A stretch of DNA of 6,927 nt from JBBTCJ01 sp038043285 (GCA_038043285.1 JBBTCJ010000033.1:1-6927); one strand, 5' to 3'; shown: positions 1-5,536, counted from the stretch's first letter. Program-made: numbers and translations. The notes: a model not told the origin generated them from the letters alone.

Positions 1-226
1 ACGAACGGATCGCCTCGTCGTGGTTGAAGTCATAGCCCCAGACCAACCCCAGGACGAAGTACTGATGTGCCAGCGACGAAGACGTGGTCACCGCGCGGTG
101 GTGCCTGCCCAGGCCCGCAAACAGCGGAACCCTCGCCCCCGCAGGCGCCGTAGTTCGCCCCCCGGTCTGACAACCCGATGCAACGCAAAGCAGGAAAAAA
201 ACCGCCACCTTCAGTCGCGTGCGCAC
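1..226 (-). CDS. Lipoprotein of TPR (tetratricopeptide repeat) type, N-terminal fragment
   Basis: The reading frame starts at a GTG (226-224, minus strand) and stays open for 75 codons to the left edge, so only the N-terminus is present. The start is set by a perfect AGGAGG at 239-234, seven bases upstream. Residues 1-18 form a lipoprotein signal: basic MRTRLK, a hydrophobic VAVFFLLCV core, then ASGC with the lipid-modified Cys at position 19. A Thr/Gly/Pro/Ala-rich linker follows. Residues 40-75 include GRHHRAVTTSS and YDFNHDEAIRS, which resemble the opening of a bacterial family of TPR proteins (pattern LGxHHxxxxTxSxxAQxYFDQGLxxxYxFNHDEAIRSF); that match is from memory. The protein is probably membrane-anchored and facing outward, with a protein-interaction role. 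Partners and exact function cannot be read from this piece. It lies on the same strand as pyrE but is separated by about 260 bp with its own promoter-like sequence. Confidence 0.8.
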   Translation of the reverse strand, partial: MRTRLKVAVFFLLCVASGCQTGGRTTAPAGARVPLFAGLGRHHRAVTTSSSLAHQYFVLGLVWGYDFNHDEAIRS

Positions 227-233
227 AAAGACA

Positions 234-239
234 CCTCCT
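234..239 (-). promoter_or_regulatory. Ribosome binding site of the TPR lipoprotein
   Basis: On the minus strand AGGAGG lies seven bases before GTG 226-224. It matches the anti-Shine-Dalgarno core fully and is the main reason for choosing the GTG start, since no ATG is available nearby in this frame. Confidence 0.75.
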
Positions 240-267
240 TCAACCTTGGAATCCAACCCGGTCCAAA

Positions 268-296
268 ATCGTATCTGCGGAATCAGCGGCCTACAA
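268..296 (-). promoter_or_regulatory. Candidate sigma-70-like promoter for the TPR lipoprotein
   Basis: Minus strand: TTGTAG (296-291) as a -35-like box, a 17-base spacer, then TACGAT (273-268) as a -10-like box (4 of 6 to TATAAT). Transcription would begin near 261, leaving a leader of about 35 nt that includes the strong ribosome binding site. The -35 match is poor (3 of 6), so this is a suggestion based on spacing and position. Confidence 0.35.
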
Positions 297-379
297 GCTC
301 GGCGAGACCAAGCCCGCCTCCGGCACAGCCAGAACGGTGACCTGCGTTGTCAGACCGGCAAACTCGTAGGTTCTGTTCT

Positions 380-408
380 AAAACTCCCTCTCCCTGCCAG
401 GGAGAGGG
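380..408 (-). terminator. Intrinsic terminator-like hairpin after pyrE
   Basis: A perfect 10-bp stem (CCCTCTCCCT at 386-395 and AGGGAGAGGG at 399-408) encloses a 3-base loop. On the minus strand it is followed by AGTTTTAG, a short T run. It lies about 80-110 nt beyond the pyrE stop, in the right orientation to end a purB-pyrE transcript. The T tract is short, so termination strength is uncertain. Confidence 0.5.
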
Positions 409-479
409 GAAGGGGTGAGGGTCGAACACGAATGAATCACCCCTCACCCTACATCTCCTCCTAAGGGGAGAGGAGTTTT
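380..479. repeat. Long imperfect palindromic intergenic element, copy 1
   Basis: This stretch between pyrE and the lipoprotein gene is nearly symmetrical. Outer arms AAAACTCCCTCTCCC (380-394) and GGGAGAGGAGTTTT (466-479) pair with one bulge. Inner arms GGGTGAGGG (413-421) and CCCTCACCC (441-449) pair perfectly, leaving a loop of about 19 bases. A compact hairpin lies within the left half. A second element with similar arms lies after prfB at 5061-5143, so this appears to be a dispersed palindromic repeat. It has no coding content. It could act as a bidirectional terminator or mRNA 3'-end stabiliser, or be a non-autonomous mobile element; the sequence does not decide between these. Confidence 0.65.
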
Positions 480-489
480 CAGACACGGC

Positions 490-1014
490 CTAGGAATGAA
501 TACCCAAGTCCGCCCTGGTGAAGAGCGACTCAAAGGCAAACCCGGCCTTCTCGATGTTTTCGCGGGCGCCTTCCTGTCGGTCAATGACCGCCACGATGCG
601 TTCCACCTTGGCCCCCACGCCCTTGATGAAGTTCGCCGCCTCCAGCACCTGCCCGCCGGTGGTGGCGATGTCCTCGACGAGCAACACGGAATCGCCGTCG
701 GAGAGTTTCCCTTCATACGGCTTGCCGGTCCCGTAGTCCTTCTTTTGGTTGCGCACGATCAGAAACGGCTTGCCCGACGCCAGCGACGCGGACGCCGCCA
801 GGGAGATTCCGCCAAGTTCCGCGCCGGCGATCAACGTTGTGGAGGGACGGACGTACCCGGCGAACAGCTCGCCCAGCGCCCGCAGAATGTCCGGCTGGGT
901 CTCGAAGAGGTATTTGTCCAGGTAATATTTGCTCTTTCGCCCCGAACGCAGCGTGAAATCGCCTTCCAGGTACGCCGTCTCCCGAATGCGCCCTGCCAAT
1001 TCCTGCCTGGTCAC
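490..1014 (-). CDS. pyrE: Orotate phosphoribosyltransferase (PyrE)
   Basis: This enzyme joins orotate to PRPP to give orotidine 5'-monophosphate and pyrophosphate, the fifth step of de novo UMP synthesis, in the cytosol. The 174-residue protein shows the expected order: FTLRSGRKSKYYLD (20-33) near the N-terminus, the phosphate-contacting AGAELGG (63-69), the mobile catalytic-loop pattern RNQKKDYGTGK (88-98), and the PRPP-binding signature VLLVEDIATTGGQ (about 110-122) with its paired acidic residues. It ends in FTRADLGI, also usual for the family. The length fits the short bacterial/archaeal form rather than the roughly 213-residue enterobacterial form. The start is GTG (1014-1012), backed by a strong GGAGGTGA six bases upstream; the stop is TAG. 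It follows purB by 66 nt on the same strand and is probably in the same transcript. No missing residues are evident. Confidence 0.96.
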   Translation of the reverse strand: MTRQELAGRIRETAYLEGDFTLRSGRKSKYYLDKYLFETQPDILRALGELFAGYVRPSTTLIAGAELGGISLAASASLASGKPFLIVRNQKKDYGTGKPYEGKLSDGDSVLLVEDIATTGGQVLEAANFIKGVGAKVERIVAVIDRQEGARENIEKAGFAFESLFTRADLGIHS

Positions 1015-1017
1015 CAG

Positions 1018-1025
1018 TCACCTCC
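1018..1025 (-). promoter_or_regulatory. Ribosome binding site of pyrE
   Basis: GGAGGTGA on the minus strand (1025-1018) is an 8-base match to the Shine-Dalgarno consensus. It is placed to select the GTG start of pyrE, with six bases between GGAGG and GTG. Confidence 0.8.
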
Positions 1026-1030
1026 GAACA

Positions 1031-1048
1031 CATGCAGAATGGTGCATG
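1031..1048. other. Small hairpin in the purB-pyrE gap
   Basis: CATGCA (1031-1036) and TGCATG (1043-1048) can form a 6-bp stem with a 6-base loop, just upstream of the pyrE ribosome binding site. It is AT-richer than its surroundings and has no T run, so it is not a terminator. It might affect translation or processing between the two genes, but it is short enough to be chance. Confidence 0.25.
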
Positions 1049-1080
1049 AAGAATGTCTCGTCACGACCCGCCGCCACGGC

Positions 1081-2511
1081 TCAAACGTTTAACTCGCTCG
1101 TTTGCGCCAGGGCCTTCTTGTACCGCCGTCGGATCGGCGCGACGAACTCCGCGACAAACTCGTCCACCTGCTGGGGCGCCCGGCCAACGTAATCACGTGG
1201 ATTCAGCACCCGCCTCAGATCAACCCGTCCAAACGCCGGGTCCGCGGCAATCCGCCCCAGCAGATCGTTTTCTCCGCCATCCACCTTGACGCGCCGGGCC
1301 GCGGCCTGCGAATGCCGCCGGATCCGCTCGTGCAATTCCTGACGGTCCCCCCCCGCCGCCACCCCGGCCATCAGAATGTTTTCGGTGGCCATGAACGGCA
1401 GCTCCGCCCGCAGGTGCGTTTCGATGACCTTGGGATACACCACCAATTCGCGGAAGACGTTGACCATGATTCGCAGGATGCCGTCCGTAGCCAGAAACGC
1501 CTCGGGAATGCTGACCCGCTTATTCGACGAATCGTCCAACGTCCGTTCAAACCACTGCTCCGCCGCCGTTTGCAAGGGCGAGGTCGCCAGCGACAACACC
1601 AAACGCGCCAGCCCGGTCGCCCGTTCGCAGCGCATCGGGTTCCGCTTGTAGGCCATCGCACTGGATCCCACCTGCTGCTCCTCGAACGGCTCCTCAATCT
1701 CTTTAAGGTGCGAGAGGAGCCGAACGTCGTTGCACGCCTTGTGCACGCTGGCGGCAATCCCGGCGAGCGTGCCGATCACCCGGGCGTCCACCTTCCGCGA
1801 GTACGTTTGCCCGGTGATCGGCTCGACCTTCGTGAAACCCATTCGCCTGGCGACGTCAGCTTCCATTCGTCGGACCTTGGCGTGGCTTCCGCCGCAGAGG
1901 TCCAGAAAGCTCGCCTGCGTCCCCGTGGTTCCCTTCACCCCACGAAATCGTAACGACTCGCGGCAATGCTCCAGTTCGTCGAGATCGCGCACGAAGTCGT
2001 AACACCAAAGCGCCGCACGCTTCCCAACCGTCGTCGGCTGAGCCGCCTGAAAATGGGTGAAACCAAGCGTCGGCAGCGAGCGGTATTTCTTGGCGAACAA
2101 GCCGAGCGCGTTGATGACTGCGGCCAGCCAATCCGCAAGCAGGCCCAATCCGTCCCGCATGATGATGAGGTCGGCATTGTCCACGACATAGGCGCTGGTC
2201 GCGCCGAGGTGCAGGATCGGCTTGGCGTCCGGGGCGAGGTCGCCCCAGGCGTGAATGTGGGCCATCACGTCGTGTCGAAGCCGCTTCTCGTATCGCGACG
2301 CAGCCTCAAAATCGATCTCGTCGATCGTCCGCTCAAGCTGCTTGATCTGCTTGAGCGTCACGGGAAGCCCGGCCCGGTGCTGAGCCTTCGCCAGCGCCAG
2401 CCAAAGCTCCCGCCAGAGCCGGATCCGACGTCGCTCCCCGAACAATTCGCACATCTCGCGCGAGGCGTAACGCGAAACCAGCGGGCAACAATAGGTGTCG
2501 AAACGGTCCAT
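1081..2511 (-). CDS. purB: Adenylosuccinate lyase (PurB), ADSL-like long form
   Basis: It cleaves SAICAR to AICAR plus fumarate and adenylosuccinate to AMP plus fumarate, acting twice in purine synthesis as a cytosolic homotetramer. The 476-residue protein belongs to the fumarase/aspartase superfamily. Visible motifs are RHDVMAH (79-85), HLGATSAYVVDNADLI (101-116), TLGFTHFQAAQPTTVGKRA (148-166) with the catalytic His at 153, GTTGTQASF (194-202), and the superfamily signature GSSAMAYKRNP (282-292) with the catalytic Ser in its flexible loop. HDVMAHIHAWG, HLGATSAYV and SSAMAYKRNPMRCER resemble animal ADSL more than E. coli PurB; this comparison is from memory. Where animal enzymes read SSAMPYKRNP, this one has Ala for Pro. 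The ATG at 2511-2509 has no clear Shine-Dalgarno sequence. pyrE follows on the same strand. The divergent neighbour is an exported isomerase. Confidence 0.96.
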   Translation of the reverse strand: MDRFDTYCCPLVSRYASREMCELFGERRRIRLWRELWLALAKAQHRAGLPVTLKQIKQLERTIDEIDFEAASRYEKRLRHDVMAHIHAWGDLAPDAKPILHLGATSAYVVDNADLIIMRDGLGLLADWLAAVINALGLFAKKYRSLPTLGFTHFQAAQPTTVGKRAALWCYDFVRDLDELEHCRESLRFRGVKGTTGTQASFLDLCGGSHAKVRRMEADVARRMGFTKVEPITGQTYSRKVDARVIGTLAGIAASVHKACNDVRLLSHLKEIEEPFEEQQVGSSAMAYKRNPMRCERATGLARLVLSLATSPLQTAAEQWFERTLDDSSNKRVSIPEAFLATDGILRIMVNVFRELVVYPKVIETHLRAELPFMATENILMAGVAAGGDRQELHERIRRHSQAAARRVKVDGGENDLLGRIAADPAFGRVDLRRVLNPRDYVGRAPQQVDEFVAEFVAPIRRRYKKALAQTSELNV

Positions 2512-2547
2512 GTGTTCGCTGCAAGAAAGACCCGCACATCCGAGGGG

Positions 2548-2576
2548 CTGACCGCCGCCCGCGATCGCGGTATTCT
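2548..2576 (+). promoter_or_regulatory. Candidate promoter of the cyclophilin-prfB pair
   Basis: CTGACC (2548-2553, 4 of 6 to TTGACA), a spacer of exactly 17 bases, then TATTCT (2571-2576, 4 of 6 to TATAAT). Transcription would start near 2583. It overlaps the candidate purB -10, so the two divergent promoters would compete or be jointly controlled. This is a consensus match only; planctomycete promoters are poorly described. Confidence 0.35.
2559..2570. promoter_or_regulatory. 12-bp perfect palindrome in the divergent promoter region (possible operator)
   Basis: CCGCGATCGCGG reads the same on both strands. It fills most of the spacer between the plus-strand -35 and -10-like boxes and covers the predicted purB start site. 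That placement suits a regulator acting on both genes. In GC-rich DNA such palindromes also occur by chance or as methylation sites (GATC at its centre). Confidence 0.3.
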
Positions 2577-2599
2577 ACGCATCGGACGACCGCTCGCCA
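2572..2599 (-). promoter_or_regulatory. Candidate purB promoter
   Basis: Minus strand: TAGAAT (2577-2572) matches the -10 consensus at 5 of 6 positions. TGGCGA (2599-2594), 16 bases upstream, is a weak -35 (3 of 6). The start would fall near 2565, giving a leader of about 55 nt. It overlaps a promoter-like pair on the other strand. Confidence 0.38.
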
Positions 2600-2614
2600 C
2601 TCCGGCGGATCTCC

Positions 2615-3919
2615 ATGACGGCATTCTTTATGGACCAGGACCGCATGAACGCCAGCGACTCGACGAATCGACCAACGAGGTGGCACCGCGCAAGACCCGC
2701 GGCTTCCGCCCGTGGATTTCGCTTCCCCTGGGGTCTCCACGCACCCGCCCATGCGGCGTTCGCGTGCAGCTTCTGGGGCCTGTGCGGCGCCGCCTGCGTG
2801 CCCGCCGTGGACGGGACTGTCGTCGGTCCGGAACCCGACACCAACCTGTCCGTCGTGGCCGCCGCGGACGCCACCAACGTCTTCGTCGGTGAATCGCTCA
2901 AGTTGTCAGCCTCGGTCGCCGGTGGAACGCCGCCCTACTCGTTCCTGTGGGACGTCAACGATTCGCCAGCCGTTCTCGACCTTTCCAGCGAGCGCAGCGA
3001 ATCGCTGCCCGCTGGGCCATTGCAGACCGCCGGCCGCTATGTCTTTCGAGTGACCGTCACCGACGCCGCCGGCTTGCACGCGGTCGATTATGTCGCCGTC
3101 GAGGTGTCGAACTCCGTGGAAGCCGACGTCCCGCCGTTGGCCGTCACAGGAGCACCGACGATCCTCCGCGCAAGCGGGGGCGAAACCGGCGAACGAACCA
3201 TCGCTTGGACCGTAGTCTCCGGCCAGGCATCCCTCGACGACCCCTCCAGTGCGGTGGCGCGCCTGACCGCCGAAGCTCCTGGAACGATCGACCTCCAACT
3301 GACGGTCGCCCTCGGCGAAGGCCCCGACGCGGTGGAGATCGTCCGCGACTTTGAGGTTGTCGCCGTCGCCGACCTCGTTCCACGCGTATTGGTGGAGACC
3401 AGCAACGGGGACTTCACCATCGAACTCGACGCCGAGGCCGCCCCGCTCCATGCGGCGAACTTCCTGCTGTACGTCGACGACCGCTTCTATGACGCGCTGC
3501 TCATCCACCGCGTTGCCTGCATGACGCCGCCGGACGGCGATACTTGCGAACCCTTCGTCATCCAGGGCGGAGGCTACCGCCAAACGGACGGCGGACTCGC
3601 TCCCGTTGAACCAACGCGCGATCCGGTCTCCTCGGAGGCCGCCAATGGCCTCAGCAACGGGACCCTCTACTCCGTCGCCCTCGCCCTGTCATCGGGAGAT
3701 CCGAACTCCGGAACCACGCAGTTCTTCGTCAACCTCAGCCCCGGCAATACCTTCCTCGACGAGCAGGAGTTCACCGTCTTCGGGCAGGTCGTTTCCGGTA
3801 CGGAGGTCGTTGACGCCATCGCCGGCGTCGAGACCACCGAAAGTCCCGTGATCCCCGGTGAGCCATCCCTCCCCGCTGCGGGCATTCTCATCCAGCGAAT
3901 CTCGCGTATAATCCCCTGA
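2615..3919 (+). CDS. Exported cyclophilin-type peptidyl-prolyl cis-trans isomerase with Ig/PKD-like domains
   Basis: The C-terminal third is a cyclophilin, an enzyme that speeds cis-trans rotation of proline peptide bonds. Residues 256-432 (counted from ATG 2615) carry VLVETSNGDFTIELD, ANFLLYVDDRFYD, IHRV with the catalytic Arg (299), FVIQGGGY (314-321), DPNSGTTQFFVNL (362-374) and FTVFGQVVSG (386-395). Residues 79-166 look like a PKD/Ig-type beta-sandwich (GGTPPYSFLWDV, GRYVFRVTVTDAAG). Residues 170-252 look like a second sandwich. The N-terminus is Arg-rich, followed by a moderately hydrophobic stretch and GLCGAAC (55-61), a weak lipobox-like site, so export as a lipoprotein is plausible but unproven. 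Possible starts are ATG 2615, 2630 and 2645; only the last has a nearby AGGA (2637-2640). An unusual loop with two Cys (302, 311) sits between HRV and FVIQGG. prfB begins 16 nt after the stop and is probably cotranscribed. Confidence 0.88.
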   Translation: MTAFFMDQDRMNASDSTNRPTRWHRARPAASARGFRFPWGLHAPAHAAFACSFWGLCGAACVPAVDGTVVGPEPDTNLSVVAAADATNVFVGESLKLSASVAGGTPPYSFLWDVNDSPAVLDLSSERSESLPAGPLQTAGRYVFRVTVTDAAGLHAVDYVAVEVSNSVEADVPPLAVTGAPTILRASGGETGERTIAWTVVSGQASLDDPSSAVARLTAEAPGTIDLQLTVALGEGPDAVEIVRDFEVVAVADLVPRVLVETSNGDFTIELDAEAAPLHAANFLLYVDDRFYDALLIHRVACMTPPDGDTCEPFVIQGGGYRQTDGGLAPVEPTRDPVSSEAANGLSNGTLYSVALALSSGDPNSGTTQFFVNLSPGNTFLDEQEFTVFGQVVSGTEVVDAIAGVETTESPVIPGEPSLPAAGILIQRISRIIP

Positions 3920-3924
3920 GTTCC

Positions 3925-3929
3925 AGGAG
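3925..3929 (+). promoter_or_regulatory. Ribosome binding site of prfB
   Basis: AGGAG lies six bases upstream of ATG 3936. It supports that ATG as the true start of release factor 2, although the frame meets a TGA only 24 codons later. Confidence 0.75.
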
Positions 3930-3935
3930 CGCTCC

Positions 3936-5058
3936 ATGACGATCGAAAACCCCGCCTCACTTCTGCACGACCTTTCAGACCGGATCATCGCCATCCGGGA
4001 CTCTCTTTGACTACCCCAGACAGCTTGACGCACTGGCGGCCGTCGAGAAGGAGATGGCCGCCCCAAACTTTTGGGACAATCCCGAATCCGCCCGACAGAC
4101 CGTCCAGCGGCTGAAGTCTATCCGCGCCGTCGTCGAACCCATGCGCAAGCTCATCACCCACTCCGACGAACTTGGGGCGATGACCGAACTGCTTCAGGAG
4201 GCTGACGACGCCCACTTGCAGGAGGAGTTCTCCACCGGCGTTGCCGCACTGGTCAAGGAGGTCGATCACGTCCAACTGCTGACGCTGCTCTCCGGCCCCA
4301 ACGACCATCGCGACTGCTACTTCAACATCCAGGCTGGAACCGGCGGCGCCGACGCCTGCGACTGGGCTGAAATGCTCTTGCGACTCTACCTCCGCTACTT
4401 TGAGCGCAACGGTTTCGACGTCGAGGAGTTGTCGATGCGCGACGGCGAGGAAGCGGGAATCCAATCGTGCAGCCTGCTGGTCAAGGGACCATACGCCTTC
4501 GGCTACCTTTCGTGCGAGATGGGCGTACATCGCCTGGTGCGCATCTCCCCGTTCAGCGCCCAGGGCAAGCGCGAGACGAGCTTCGCCTCCGTCGACGCCC
4601 AACCGGAAATCGATGACATCGAAATCGAACTCGATTGGGACAAGGACATCCGCGAGGACACCTACCGCGCCGGCGGCAAGGGCGGGCAGCACGTCAACAA
4701 GACCTCGTCCGCCATTCGCCTCACCCACTTGGCCACCGGCGTCGTCGCCCAATGCCAAAACGAGCGATCGCAGCACAAAAACCGAGCCACCGCTCGAAAG
4801 ATGCTCATGGCCCGCCTCTATCAGGCTGAACAGGCCAAACGAGACAGCGAGTTGGCCAAGGTCTACAGCGAGAAGGGTCAGATCAGCTGGGGCAACGCCA
4901 TTCGCAGCTACTTCCTTTATCCCGAGCAGCGGGTGAAGGATTCACGCACCGGACACTTGACTTCCGACACCCAGGGCGTCCTCGACGGCGACATTCAGGA
5001 TTTTATGGACGCCGAACTCCGCCGCCGCGCCGCCGCTAGAAATAAGAGCGCCTCATAG
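3936..5058 (+). CDS. prfB: Peptide chain release factor 2 (RF2), expressed by programmed +1 frameshift
   Basis: RF2 recognises UGA and UAA in the ribosomal A site and triggers release of the finished protein. The gene is in two frames. Codons 1-24 (3936-4007) end at an in-frame TGA (4008-4010); skipping T4008 continues as DYPRQLDALAAVEKE and then an uninterrupted frame to TAG at 5056-5058, giving 373 residues (E. coli RF2 has 365). In the joined protein the peptide anticodon SPF is at about 204-206 and the catalytic GGQ at about 249-251, within YRAGGKGGQHVN, almost exactly the E. coli positions. The N-terminal helical domain (FWDNPESARQ) is typical of RF2. SPF rather than PxT excludes RF1. 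The upstream ATG 3936 is chosen because it has a Shine-Dalgarno sequence and encodes family-like N-terminal residues. The frame beginning at ATG 4054 alone would lack 39 residues. It sits 16 nt behind the cyclophilin gene. Confidence 0.97.
3997..4011 (+). promoter_or_regulatory. prfB: RF2 autoregulatory +1 frameshift site
   Basis: CTT (4005-4007), TGA (4008-4010), C (4011) is the same slippery context as in E. coli prfB. When RF2 is scarce, the ribosome pauses at UGA, the tRNA on CUU slips by one base, and reading resumes at GAC. When RF2 is plentiful, translation stops after 24 residues. In E. coli an internal AGGGGG lies three bases before CUU. Here the only purine run is GGGA (3997-4000), four bases before CTT, so the stimulator looks weaker. 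Confidence 0.93.
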
Positions 5059-5060
5059 AA

Positions 5061-5143
5061 CCCCTCTCCCCTGTCCCCAGGGGCGAGCGCGGGACGAGGG
5101 GGATTCCTCTTCAACTCCTTTCCTCGGTCCTCGGGGGAGAGGG
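5061..5143. repeat. Palindromic intergenic element, copy 2, after prfB
   Basis: It starts two bases after the prfB stop. CCCTCTCCCC (5062-5071) and GGGGAGAGGG (5134-5143) form 10-bp outer arms like those of the element at 380-479. Inside is a smaller hairpin, CCCCTG (5068-5073) with CAGGGG (5078-5083), without a T run. It could form the 3' end of the prfB transcript, but it does not look like a classic intrinsic terminator. The interior differs from copy 1, so relationship is inferred mainly from the arms and location. Confidence 0.5.
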
Positions 5144-5153
5144 TCAGGGGGTC

Positions 5154-5379
5154 GTTGAATCTGCCGCAGCCAGTCACACCCTGCCGATCCGTACCGCGAC
5201 CGTCAGGGAGCGGCCCGTTGAATCTGCCGCAGCCAGTCACACCCTGCCGATCCGTACCGCGACCGTCAGGNNNNNNNNNNNNNNNNNNNNNNNNNNNNNN
5301 NNNNNNNNNNNNNNNNNNNNNNNNNNNNNNNNNNNNNNNNNNNNNNNNNNNNNNNNNNNNNNNNNNNNNNGAGCGGCCC
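5154..5379. repeat. 63-bp tandem repeat, interrupted by the assembly gap
   Basis: One complete 63-bp unit spans 5154-5216. The next begins at 5217 and is identical for its 54 sequenced bases up to the gap. The first 9 bases after the gap (GAGCGGCCC, 5371-5379) are exactly the missing end of a unit. At least two units are therefore present and the true number is unknown. The period is a multiple of three and the unit has no stop in several frames, which creates spurious open frames on both strands. I see no ribosome binding site or family resemblance to support coding. The motif CCGTCAGGGAGCGG recalls short intergenic repeats I associate with planctomycete genomes, but I cannot verify that here. 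Confidence 0.85.
5271..5370. other. Assembly gap (100 Ns)
   Basis: Exactly 100 Ns, the customary placeholder for a gap of unknown length. It lies inside the 63-bp tandem repeat, which is the probable reason assembly failed here. Distances across it should not be trusted. Confidence 0.98.
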
Positions 5380-5536
5380 GTCCCAAGCCGCAGCGCAACC
5401 AACCGAACGCCACGACCACCACCGCACGGGTACTTGGGGCACGGCCAACATGGCCCAACCTCGCCGAAACGGGTATCGACCCCGACGTAAAGCCGCCAAT
5501 TCGCCGCATTTTCCATCAGCGTTTCTCCCGCCCGCT
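5380..5536. other. Non-coding stretch with no recognised feature
   Basis: Between the tandem repeat and the promoter-like site of the next gene I see no RNA gene, no convincing open frame with a ribosome binding site and no strong hairpin. A minus-strand open frame crosses it but depends on reading through the Ns and the repeat. Confidence 0.5.

Noticed and set aside
20..340. Plus-strand open frame of 106 codons at the left edge
   Set aside because: It is antisense to the lipoprotein gene, Arg/Pro-rich and without a ribosome binding site. The minus-strand frame has a perfect site and a signal sequence.
1102..2892. Long plus-strand open frames opposite purB
   Set aside because: They are antisense to purB, rich in Arg/Pro/His as expected for the reverse of GC-rich coding DNA, and match no family.
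2906..3583. Minus-strand open frame of 225 codons opposite the cyclophilin gene
   Set aside because: It is the shadow of the cyclophilin frame, with no motifs of its own.
3936..4060. prfB as a frameshifted pseudogene or sequencing error
   Set aside because: The disruption is exactly CTT TGA C at the position known for RF2 recoding, and the rest of the gene is intact.
3985..4776. Minus-strand open frame of 263 codons opposite prfB
   Set aside because: It is the reverse shadow of prfB, whose own frame carries the GGQ and SPF motifs at the right positions.
5068..5083. Intrinsic terminator of prfB
   Set aside because: The 6-bp GC hairpin is not followed by a T run, so it is described only as part of the palindromic element.
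5154..5379. CRISPR array
   Set aside because: The 63-bp units abut directly with no unique spacers and no cas genes are near. It is a plain tandem repeat.
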